Part shown: piece by piece, positions 33,798 through 41,876 of the stretch | Layout: each line of letters opens with the position of its first letter | How positions within the stretch are numbered: position 1 is the first letter of the stretch | Assembly (NCBI GenBank): GCA_964369465.1 | Contig: CAYJEX010000006.1 | Span: 10,972 to 74,971 of the forward strand | Direction: 5' to 3' | Origin: CAYJHC01 sp964369465 | GTDB taxonomy: Bacteria; Bacillota; Clostridia; Peptostreptococcales; Anaerovoracaceae | Length of the DNA stretch: 64,000 nt | Translations under genes and position numbers: made by a program | The notes under the pieces: generated by a model | Databases searched by the model: none | What the model was told of the DNA's origin: nothing | The model's input: only the letters and a program-made list of their open reading frames with translations

Positions 33798-34193
33798 TTA
33801 TTCTGAAAGAGATGCTGAATTTTTAACACGTGTTCTTTCCCCAAAAGCTACATTTGCACATCCATTAACACATCTTAAGTAAACTTTAGAACCTTCAATT
33901 TTCTCTATAATATAGCGTTCAGACTCACAAGTTTCACAGCATCGTGTTACGGAATTCCATAATCCTACATTTTTGCCAACGTACAAATCTTCCTCTGATG
34001 AACACCCATCACCACCGGCTACATTCTCAAGTTCTTCATCGGCAAGCTCTCCTGTTTTGTTCCACTCGTTAAATTTTTCTGTGGCTTGCTGTTCTGTTAG
34101 ATCATAGTCATTTTCTTTTGCAAGGTTTAAAAGCTCCTCTACTGTTTTACACTCTTTTGCTTTTTGCAACATTTCGTTTGATAAATTTTCCAT
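33798..34193 (-). CDS. Nif11-leader RiPP precursor 5 (core type A)
   Basis: A 131-residue precursor and the first to be transcribed after the radical SAM gene. The leader ends ELENVAGG at 60-61. The 70-residue core has EEDLYVGKNVGLWNSVTRCC, CETC, KVYLRCVNGC and a TRVKNSASLSE tail, close to precursors 1 and 2. The intact leader helices and conserved GG predict recognition by the modification enzyme and C39 cleavage. AAAGGAG lies upstream. The sequence after its stop holds a type B remnant, so its core may have been swapped in. Confidence 0.9.
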   Translation of the reverse strand: MENLSNEMLQKAKECKTVEELLNLAKENDYDLTEQQATEKFNEWNKTGELADEELENVAGGDGCSSEEDLYVGKNVGLWNSVTRCCETCESERYIIEKIEGSKVYLRCVNGCANVAFGERTRVKNSASLSE

Positions 34194-34201
34194 TTTGTTA
34201 T

Positions 34202-34266
34202 TCTCCTTTAATTTTATTTTAAATATGTTTATATATATTTATACGCTAAATTTTTTATGAGGGCTA
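34202..34266. repeat. RiPP intergenic element, copy before precursor 5
   Basis: Shares TATGTTTATATATATTTATA, CGCTAAATTTTTTATGAGGG and CTAAAG with the copies downstream. It lies between the radical SAM gene and precursor 5. Confidence 0.75.
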
Positions 34267-34286
34267 AAGTTTTTAGTGAATTATTA

Positions 34287-35672
34287 TTAAATATTCATCT
34301 TAGAACGATTTGTATACCCTTCAATAGTTTCTTCTACCTTATGATAGTAGTTGTTCTCAAAAAACAAACATTTAGATATATCTCTACCAAATTTATCTCC
34401 TGTTAGAGCAAGACCTATAGCTCTACAACCCCCTGTACAATATTCAAAATATTCACATTCAGCACATTTTGAATTATTTTTTTTAAGTGTTCCTATTGTA
34501 GTACATACTTCATTTAAATATTGTCCACTTTGTAATAATGGTTTTAACCCGGAATGGATTACATTGCCGAGTTTCCAACCATGCCCTATATAATATCCTG
34601 ACATTTGATGACATGGATAAACTTCTCCATCAGCAGCAACCGCTATCATTCCTCGGTTTCCCTGACAGACCGGAATAGAATCACGGTAAGCTCCTGTGCA
34701 ACTTTTTGCTCTTAATGAATAACTTTTACTGCGTGGAAATAATGTTAAAAATTGCCAAACATCAATTATCATATTAGCATCTAACTTTGAATACTCTTTT
34801 GAAAACTCAAGCATAGTGTCAAAATATTCAACTAAAGTCAAACAAGCATCCTTAGCATTTTGAGTCCAACGTGGAGCTTCCGTTGTGCGTATAATTCGCA
34901 TTTCCTCAACACCTAAGCTATTCAAAAGTTTAGCTGTAGGAAGCATAGAATCCACGTTTAATCTATGTACATTAGTTTGAACTTTAACACGAAATCCCAT
35001 TTCTTTGCATAATTTTATAGCATTAAGGGCAATTTCTTCAGCACCTTTTTTATTTCTTAACCAGTCGTGATGACCTACACCATCGAATGATATTTTCAAA
35101 AGCGGGTAACTTCCTAACTCTTTTAATTTAAGTAGAGCTTCTTTACTTATAAAATGTCCATTCGTATTAAGCTCTTCTACAAACATACCATTTTCATAAA
35201 TAGCAGCTATAATATCAAAAAAGTTTTTGTGTAGCATAGGCTCGCCACCAGTTATAGTAAAGGCGTTGACACCACACTCTTTTGCCTCAAGCATTAATTT
35301 CATAGCATCTTCAAGCGACCATTCAGACATTAAAGGTGAATTATCCGTAGCATTGAAACAATGCAAACAATTATAATTACATTTACCAGTAATCATCCAA
35401 TTCATTTTGGGGAAATAACGATTATCACAGTTTTTGTGTTTTTGCCACTGCGTAAGAGATTTTTTCTCATTACACGCAGATATAAAACCTTTAGCTACAA
35501 AAGCTGAAACGAGTTCGTTTTCTTCAATATCTGTATTTCCGTCGCACTTTAAAAGAAATTCAAATTCTTCTTTTTTAAGACCCTTTGCAATTTGAGAATT
35601 TTTAAAATAGTAAGCGTAAGGGACAAGCCACCAAGAACGAAGTGCGATATGTTCGTTCAAAATATATTTCAT
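34287..35672 (-). CDS. radical SAM/SPASM RiPP maturase
   Basis: A 461-residue enzyme. Residues 1-80 form a small N-terminal region resembling a PqqD-like recognition element. The radical SAM cluster motif is CNYNCLHC with Cys98, Cys102 and Cys105, followed by TITGGEPMLH and KISFDGVG. The C-terminal SPASM domain has CQGNRG, YPCHQMSGY and CAECEYFEYCTGGCRA, ligands for two more 4Fe-4S clusters. Such enzymes form thioether or C-C crosslinks, or epimerise residues, in leader-bearing peptides. It lies 93 bases upstream of the five precursors and downstream of the exporters. Confidence 0.93.
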   Translation of the reverse strand: MKYILNEHIALRSWWLVPYAYYFKNSQIAKGLKKEEFEFLLKCDGNTDIEENELVSAFVAKGFISACNEKKSLTQWQKHKNCDNRYFPKMNWMITGKCNYNCLHCFNATDNSPLMSEWSLEDAMKLMLEAKECGVNAFTITGGEPMLHKNFFDIIAAIYENGMFVEELNTNGHFISKEALLKLKELGSYPLLKISFDGVGHHDWLRNKKGAEEIALNAIKLCKEMGFRVKVQTNVHRLNVDSMLPTAKLLNSLGVEEMRIIRTTEAPRWTQNAKDACLTLVEYFDTMLEFSKEYSKLDANMIIDVWQFLTLFPRSKSYSLRAKSCTGAYRDSIPVCQGNRGMIAVAADGEVYPCHQMSGYYIGHGWKLGNVIHSGLKPLLQSGQYLNEVCTTIGTLKKNNSKCAECEYFEYCTGGCRAIGLALTGDKFGRDISKCLFFENNYYHKVEETIEGYTNRSKMNI

Positions 35673-35679
35673 TTTATTT

Positions 35680-35752
35680 CTCTCCTTTAATTTGTAATAT
35701 ATTATTCAAAATTTGTTTATATATATTTATACGATAAATTTAAAAAGAGGGA
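35680..35752. repeat. RiPP intergenic element, copy before the radical SAM gene
   Basis: A more divergent copy: TTTGTTTATATATATTTATA, then CGATAAATTTAAAAAGAGGG. It shows that the element precedes the enzyme gene as well as the precursors. Confidence 0.6.
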
Positions 35753-35770
35753 TATTATTTTTGGATATTA

Positions 35771-37969
35771 TTAACAAACATTACTTGGATTCTCAACTTG
35801 CTGTCTTTTCACGAGTTCCGCAAAATATCCTTTATTTTCAATAAGCTCATCGTAATTTCCATCTTCAATAATTTTGCCGCCATCAAGGACTATTATTCTA
35901 TCACATTCTCTTATAGTTGATAGTCTATGTGCTATTACTATACGTGTGCATTTTAGTGAATTGAGCGAATCGGATATTTTCTTTTGAGTTATATTGTCGA
36001 GTGCTGATGTAGCTTCGTCAAATATTAATATTTTAGGCTTTGGTGCTACTGCTCGTGCTATCATAAGTCTTTGTCTTTGCCCACCAGAGACTCCTCCTGA
36101 ACCTTCAGAAATTATTGTATGCATTCCCATTGGCATTCGTCTTATATCTTCATCTATGCATGAAATCTCTGCCGCCTCCCAAGCATCATTTACAGTAAGC
36201 CACGGTGCTGATATTATGATATTTGAATATATATCTCCCATAAATAGCTTACCACTTTGCATAACTGTGCCTATTCTTCGACGAAGTGATTTTAAATCTA
36301 AATTTTTCAAATCTTTACCGTCATAATAAATAGAACCTTTTTGAGGAGTTTCAAAGCCTAATAGCAATCTTACTAAAGTAGATTTTCCACACCCAGTTTT
36401 TCCTACAATTGCAATATACTGCCCCGATTTTATTTTTAGTGATAAATCATTTACTACAAGTGGCATATTTTCAGAATACCTAAAGCTAACATTGTTTAGC
36501 TCTATACTACCACTAACATTTGGAACCATTGTTTTTCCTTCTGAAATTTCAGGAACTGTTTCAAATATTGGTTTTACCATCTCTAAAACAGGTTTAATCC
36601 TAGCTGCCGTAAGTGTCATACCTGTAAGTGTTAAAAATGCACCCGATACCATACCATACGCAGAATTAAATGCATAGTAATCAGATACAGATACGCTACT
36701 TTCTATCGCCACTATATATAAAACTATATTCCCAACAATTGTAATTGCCATAGTTGTAACAGAGCTTATTTTCAAAAACATTGGCATATTGTATTCAAGT
36801 CTTGCTTTTTGAGATAATAAATTTGCCCAACGGGCAAAAACTCTTTTTTCTGCACCCGATAATTTTATTTTTTGTATACCTGATATAAGTGCATATGTCA
36901 TACCACTCTCTTTTGCAGATAATTCCATTTGTTTTTTTGATATTTTCATTTGTATAAGAGTAACTGAAACTGTATTTAATAAAGTCAAAAATGTTATTAT
37001 TAACGATGGAACTACAAGTACTGGTGCAAATAAAAATATTTGACCAAGATATGCAAAAGAAAATATTACACTAAGACCACTTGTAAGTATCGTACTTACT
37101 AACATATTACTAAGCGAGCTTATTTGTGCTGTTCTACTCGACACTTCCCCCGAACTATATTTTTTAAAAAATTCTGCTGGCAAAGACATTACCCTCATCA
37201 TTGTAGCTGCTTGTATATATATATTTAGTTTTGTGTTAATTCTTCCATCAATTAGAGTTTTTGCAGAACCAAATAACGTTGTCCCTATCGTTACACATAT
37301 TAAAAATACTCCTGTTGAATATAACAAACTATAACTTCCACTGTCTACAACTTCACCAAAAATCAGCTTGTTTATTATAGGTGTTAAAAGCCCTACCCCT
37401 GTAATAACTCCAGTTATTATAATCGTAGGAATTATATCTTGTAATGATATTATCCCCCAAATGTATTTTAGCAATGATAAAACATTCATTTTCTTTAAAG
37501 GAAACGGTTTATAAAATAAAATTGCCTCTTCTTCAAATAAATCTTCATTTTTTGAAGTTATCTTGATACTTTTATTACTTGCAGGATCTATATAACTATA
37601 TCCTATCGTTCCAGTAGGTATGAATGCAACTATAACACCGTCACTTTTCCTTGTGCCAATTAAAGGACCAAACGCATCATTATACCATTTCTTTGTCAAG
37701 TTCACTGTTCTTCTCATAATTCCATGTGGACGTAAAAGATATTCCATATGTTCGTTCATATCTTTAATATTGTCTGGTACATCTTTACTTTTTGAATTAT
37801 AAAATTTAAGGATAACATCTACTGCATTTTTTGTTATGATTTTATCATCATTTAAAGATGTGTATATTTTAGCCCCTAAAATAGAACCCGCTATATTTAT
37901 AATCGAATCATTAAATACTTCATCATCATTTATTTTTCGCTGTTTCACTTGTTCGTCGAACCAACTCAT
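35771..37969 (-). CDS. NHLM-type bacteriocin exporter, second ABC protein (no peptidase)
   Basis: A 732-residue fusion of membrane and ATPase domains. The first 150 residues are a non-catalytic extension without peptidase residues. A six-helix ABC transmembrane domain spans about residues 165-460, and the ATPase has Walker A GKTGCGKST near 525, signature SGGQRQRLMIARA and Walker B ILIFDEATSALD. This matches the second ABC protein that accompanies a C39-bearing one in NHLP/NHLM leader-peptide systems. It starts 12 bases after the first ABC gene and probably forms a heterodimer with it. Confidence 0.9.
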   Translation of the reverse strand: MSWFDEQVKQRKINDDEVFNDSIINIAGSILGAKIYTSLNDDKIITKNAVDVILKFYNSKSKDVPDNIKDMNEHMEYLLRPHGIMRRTVNLTKKWYNDAFGPLIGTRKSDGVIVAFIPTGTIGYSYIDPASNKSIKITSKNEDLFEEEAILFYKPFPLKKMNVLSLLKYIWGIISLQDIIPTIIITGVITGVGLLTPIINKLIFGEVVDSGSYSLLYSTGVFLICVTIGTTLFGSAKTLIDGRINTKLNIYIQAATMMRVMSLPAEFFKKYSSGEVSSRTAQISSLSNMLVSTILTSGLSVIFSFAYLGQIFLFAPVLVVPSLIITFLTLLNTVSVTLIQMKISKKQMELSAKESGMTYALISGIQKIKLSGAEKRVFARWANLLSQKARLEYNMPMFLKISSVTTMAITIVGNIVLYIVAIESSVSVSDYYAFNSAYGMVSGAFLTLTGMTLTAARIKPVLEMVKPIFETVPEISEGKTMVPNVSGSIELNNVSFRYSENMPLVVNDLSLKIKSGQYIAIVGKTGCGKSTLVRLLLGFETPQKGSIYYDGKDLKNLDLKSLRRRIGTVMQSGKLFMGDIYSNIIISAPWLTVNDAWEAAEISCIDEDIRRMPMGMHTIISEGSGGVSGGQRQRLMIARAVAPKPKILIFDEATSALDNITQKKISDSLNSLKCTRIVIAHRLSTIRECDRIIVLDGGKIIEDGNYDELIENKGYFAELVKRQQVENPSNVC

Positions 37970-37981
37970 ATGTTTTACTCC

Positions 37982-40162
37982 TTATTCACTTGAAATTAGT
38001 TTTGTATACATTCCACCTTTAGCAAAAAGTTCTTCGTGAGTACCCCTCTCAACCACTTTGCCATAATCAAGAACGAGTATCTCATCACAATCACGTATGG
38101 TTGATAATCTATGTGCAACTACAATGCAAGTAATCCCTCTATCTTTTATTGATTGTACAACTTCAAACTCTGTTTTTGCATCAAGTGCCGATGTTGCCTC
38201 GTCCATTATTATTATTGTAGGGTCATTTGCAAGTACACGAGCAATTTCCATTCTTTGTCGCTGCCCACCCGAGAAGTCTTTTCCTCCCTCAGTCAGTTTG
38301 TACTCATAACCACCCTCACGCATCATAATATCTTCATGCAATTTGGCATCACGTGATGCCATTATAACTTCAAAATTTTCTATAGTATTATCCCACATTT
38401 TAATATTATTTGAAATTGTATCTTCAAATAGTATTATATCTTGGTCTACTACTGCAAGAGATCCTGTAAATACTGTTCTGTCAATCTCATCTATTGATTT
38501 TCCATCAAATAATATTTCACCACTCCATGGTTTATAAAGTCCAGAAATTAGTTTTGTAATAGTTGATTTTCCACAACCTGAACTTCCAACAAGAGCTACC
38601 CTACTACCTGTTTTTAAAGTCAGATTGAAATCTTCAATAAGTGGTTTTGCAAGCTTTGAATATCCAAAAGTTATATTTTTAAGTTCTAAATTACCTCTTA
38701 ATTTGCTATATTCTGCATTATCATCAACATCTGAATGATTAACGTCTGTCGGATATTTCATAACATCCTCAATACGTTCCATTTGAGTACGCATTTCTTG
38801 TATACTTTGACCTGCACTTATTAAACTTGTCGCTGGAGCCATAAATGAGCTTAAAAAACCTTGAAACGCCATTACCATACCAATTGTGAACTCTCCACTA
38901 ATTACTAAATATACACCAACAATTAAAACCAATGTGCTTGTCAAGGCCATTATCATAGATGGTATTATACCTATCATTTGATTTAATCTCGCAAATTTCA
39001 CAGTTTGTGCATTAACACTTGCTTGATAGCCTGACCATCTTTCAAAGTATCCATTTTCCGCACCACTTGCTTTGATTGTTTCTATCATTTCAATACCGGA
39101 TACAGTAGCACTTGAAAGCTTACCAGCATCTCTCATTTGAACCCTTGTGATATTTATACGTTTTTTAGATATTATATTCGCAATAATTAAATTAATAACA
39201 ATAGAAGAAATTCCTAAAGCAGTTAAAAGCAAACTGTATCTAATCATTATTACCAAATAGAATATCATCATAAAAGTATTTATGATAAGTGGTGTGAATA
39301 TCGAAACAAGTGTGTTTGCAATTGATGCATTTGTGCTTTGTCTTCCTTGAATATCTCCTGCCATACGTTGCGAAAAAAATTCCATAGGCATATGCAACAC
39401 TTTCCACATAAAAGTAGTACTTCCTATAATTGCTAATTTACCATTTATCCTAAGCGAATAAACTGTTTGTATATACGCAACTATTAATTGTAATACTCCA
39501 ATACCACTAAGAGCTATAATAAATGGAATGACCCAATCTGGATTAACTCCCGTGAGAAGTCTATCTAAAAATATTCTTGAAAACACTGGGGTGATTATTC
39601 CAAAAAAGGAAGAAATTATCGTTGTTAAAAATAAGAATGATATCGCCACAGATGCACCTGTAAGTCTTGATTTAGCAAATCCAAGCATTGATTTAGGTTT
39701 GCCTTCTGGTTTAAAGTCTTCGGTAGGTTCGAACATTAAACATATACCAGTAAAACTTTCATCAAAAGTACTCATAGGCACTGAATAATTTCCCTTTGCG
39801 GGGTCATTTATTAATGCTTTGTCCCCTTTAAAACCATTTAATACTACAAAGTGATTGAAATTCCAATGTATAATACAAGGGAAAACGGCTTGTTGTTTAA
39901 GTTGCTCCGGTTCTAAACGATATCCTTTTGCTTGAAGTCCATAATTTCTAGCAGCCATCAAGACATTCTTTGCGTTAGAACCATCACGCGATACCCCGCA
40001 ATCAGCACGAATTTGTTCAAGAGGTATCCATTTTCCATAATATGCAAGTATCATAGTTAATGAGGCGGCACCACACTCTAACGCCTCAAGTTGCATTACA
40101 ACAGGAACTTTTTTTGTATAACCCTTTTTAACGGGTGAATTATTTTTTTTCTTAAACCCCAT
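37982..40162 (-). CDS. C39-peptidase ABC exporter (PCAT) for double-glycine leaders
   Basis: A 726-residue peptidase-containing ABC transporter. The C39 peptidase domain has the complete triad Cys30 (LECGAASLTMI), His104 (NHFVVLNG) and Asp120 (INDPAKG). Six membrane helices and an ATPase with Walker A GSSGCGKST, SGGQRQRME and IIIMDEATSALD follow. It should cut the Nif11 precursors after the leader GG and export the cores. It is the NHLM ABC1-type partner of the next gene. The HlyD-like gene lies 10 bases upstream. Confidence 0.94.
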   Translation of the reverse strand: MGFKKKNNSPVKKGYTKKVPVVMQLEALECGAASLTMILAYYGKWIPLEQIRADCGVSRDGSNAKNVLMAARNYGLQAKGYRLEPEQLKQQAVFPCIIHWNFNHFVVLNGFKGDKALINDPAKGNYSVPMSTFDESFTGICLMFEPTEDFKPEGKPKSMLGFAKSRLTGASVAISFLFLTTIISSFFGIITPVFSRIFLDRLLTGVNPDWVIPFIIALSGIGVLQLIVAYIQTVYSLRINGKLAIIGSTTFMWKVLHMPMEFFSQRMAGDIQGRQSTNASIANTLVSIFTPLIINTFMMIFYLVIMIRYSLLLTALGISSIVINLIIANIISKKRINITRVQMRDAGKLSSATVSGIEMIETIKASGAENGYFERWSGYQASVNAQTVKFARLNQMIGIIPSMIMALTSTLVLIVGVYLVISGEFTIGMVMAFQGFLSSFMAPATSLISAGQSIQEMRTQMERIEDVMKYPTDVNHSDVDDNAEYSKLRGNLELKNITFGYSKLAKPLIEDFNLTLKTGSRVALVGSSGCGKSTITKLISGLYKPWSGEILFDGKSIDEIDRTVFTGSLAVVDQDIILFEDTISNNIKMWDNTIENFEVIMASRDAKLHEDIMMREGGYEYKLTEGGKDFSGGQRQRMEIARVLANDPTIIIMDEATSALDAKTEFEVVQSIKDRGITCIVVAHRLSTIRDCDEILVLDYGKVVERGTHEELFAKGGMYTKLISSE

Positions 40163-40172
40163 AATACTCCCC

Positions 40173-40646
40173 TTAGTTAGTGATAAAATATATCGGTGAA
40201 ATACTTTCTGTTATTATATCAACCTCATATACACCATCTGGAATTTTTGCATCTGTTGATATCGGATACACCCAATCCCCTAAAGACAACTCTCCAAGGT
40301 GTAAAAAATAAGTATCATATTCTTCGGTTATTTCTACAGGTTGAGTTGCTACCTTAATTACTCTATAAGTATTGTCATTAATTTTTACTGGCATTCCCTC
40401 TTCTATACTCAAAACGTCGTCAGCATTAACATAGCATATAAAATCATCATTTACTGTGGTTCCAACTGCCCTTATTGTAGTATCAATTTTCCCAAAAATC
40501 CCCCATATACCTGCGCCAATTAGTATAATAATAATTGCACCTAGAATAATCCAAATCTTTGGGTTTGCTACTCTTATATATTCATTTAATTGTTCTGGCG
40601 AAGAAAGTTTGCTTACACTTTTTTCTCTAAAAACTTGTTTTGACAT
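40173..40646 (-). CDS. short HlyD-like NHLM secretion protein
   Basis: A 157-residue protein. The N-terminus is cytoplasmic (REKSVSKLSSPEQLNEYI, the usual start of NHLM-type HlyD proteins), one helix spans about residues 32-52, and a small beta domain follows (TTIRAVGTTVNDD, then a strand pair). Typical HlyD adaptors are 400 residues or more, with a coiled coil and lipoyl domains; here those parts are absent, leaving the anchor and a mini-barrel. No frameshifted rest lies downstream, because the exporter gene starts 10 bases later. Likely accessory protein of the exporter. Confidence 0.8.
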   Translation of the reverse strand: MSKQVFREKSVSKLSSPEQLNEYIRVANPKIWIILGAIIIILIGAGIWGIFGKIDTTIRAVGTTVNDDFICYVNADDVLSIEEGMPVKINDNTYRVIKVATQPVEITEEYDTYFLHLGELSLGDWVYPISTDAKIPDGVYEVDIITESISPIYFITN

Positions 40647-41069
40647 TTTTTATACTCCATTTTTTTTATTATTTATTAAATTTGACTTTCTCGGAAATTA
40701 AGTGTTCAGTTATTGACCAAAACCATACAAGAAAGATTTAATATATGTGTTTTCGCTTTATTTTTATATGTTTTAAAGTCAATTTGTTATATATTCACTG
40801 ATATTTTGCTTTAATTATGGCATTCACATTTATTTTAACAAACATAACTGCACAATAAATGCACACTTTTTAGTCTTTTTCAAAAATTTATTCAAAAATT
40901 TTTTTCTATATCAAAAAACTTACTGTGTTATATAAAAAAGTAAAAATCAACACAATCAAGGTTTGACTATAATTACATTGCAATATTTTTATTCCTATGA
41001 TAAAATATGCATTACACTCGATTGTAAATTTGATGATATTACAATAATAGAAACGGAGGCGTGGCCTTT
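40647..41069. other. divergent control region of the RiPP cluster
   Basis: 423 bases between the exporter operon (minus) and the regulator genes (plus), very AT-rich and without a gene. It holds a promoter for the regulator operon (40978-41006) and must hold the exporter promoter. A TTGACT box on the minus strand (around 40786) and TTTGACT strings near 40680 and 40971 are candidates for regulator sites, but I cannot define an operator. Confidence 0.5.
40978..41006 (+). promoter_or_regulatory. sigma-A-type promoter of the response regulator operon
   Basis: TTGCAA (40978-40983), 17-base spacer, TAAAAT (41001-41006), 63 bases before the start codon. Confidence 0.6.
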
Positions 41070-41861
41070 ATGAATATAATTGCAACAGATGATGAATCCT
41101 TAGCACTAAAAAGCATAATTAGAGCAATAAATGCTGCACTTCCCGATGTTGTTCCGATGGAATTTACTAGAGCAAAAGACTGTCTTGCATATGCAGAAAA
41201 AAACTCCTGCGACATTGCATTTTTAGATATAGAAATGCGTGATATGAACGGAATTGCTCTTGCTAAAAAATTAAAGAAACTTAATCCTCAAATCAATATT
41301 ATTTTTGTCACAAGCTACATTGAATACCAAGGAGATGCACTTTCTCTATACGTCAGTGGCTATGTGCAAAAGCCCGCAACAAAAGAAAAGATAGAACGAG
41401 AACTTGATAATCTGCGTTTTCCTATCAAACACCTTTCAGTTAAATTTCTAAAAGCGCAATGCTTTGGACATTTTGATGTGTTTGTAGGAGATGAGCCCTT
41501 AAAATTCAAATATCAAAAAACAAAAGAGTTGTTAGCTATATTAATAGATAGAAAGGGTGCTACTTTAACTTCCAATGAATTGATGTCTCTTTTATGGGAA
41601 GATGATTCTATTAATAAAAGTTCATATTATCATAATTTACTACGAGATTTATCAATTTCTTTAGAAAAAGCAGGTCACACAGATGTGCTTGTCAAAAGGA
41701 GAGGAACCCTTGCTATTATTCCTGAAAAAATCATCTGTGATTATTACGATTGGTCTAAGGGTGTTCCATATGCTTTAAATGCCTATACAGGAGAGTTTAT
41801 GTCACAGTATAGTTGGGCAGAAAAAACCTTGGGCCGCATTGAAAGCTCCATTATCGAGTAA
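41070..41861 (+). CDS. response regulator with SARP/OmpR-like output domain
   Basis: A 263-residue protein. The receiver has acidic residues DDE at 7-9, phospho-acceptor Asp53 (IAFLDIEM), Thr near 82 (FVTSY) and Lys near 104 (YVQKPATK). The output region has a winged-helix part (KELLAILIDRKGATLTSNELMSLLW) followed by helical residues, as in regulators with a bacterial transcriptional activation domain. It is not the LytTR domain usually paired with LytS-like kinases. I start at ATG 41070, with GGAGG 10 bases upstream. Divergent from the exporter operon and 15 bases before its kinase gene. Confidence 0.88.
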   Translation: MNIIATDDESLALKSIIRAINAALPDVVPMEFTRAKDCLAYAEKNSCDIAFLDIEMRDMNGIALAKKLKKLNPQINIIFVTSYIEYQGDALSLYVSGYVQKPATKEKIERELDNLRFPIKHLSVKFLKAQCFGHFDVFVGDEPLKFKYQKTKELLAILIDRKGATLTSNELMSLLWEDDSINKSSYYHNLLRDLSISLEKAGHTDVLVKRRGTLAIIPEKIICDYYDWSKGVPYALNAYTGEFMSQYSWAEKTLGRIESSIIE

Positions 41862-41876
41862 AAAAAGAGGGATATT

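Noticed and set aside
31770..34193. The regular tandem pattern as a possible CRISPR array
   Set aside because: The repeating unit is about 500 bases long and is protein-coding; there are no short palindromic repeats with unique spacers.
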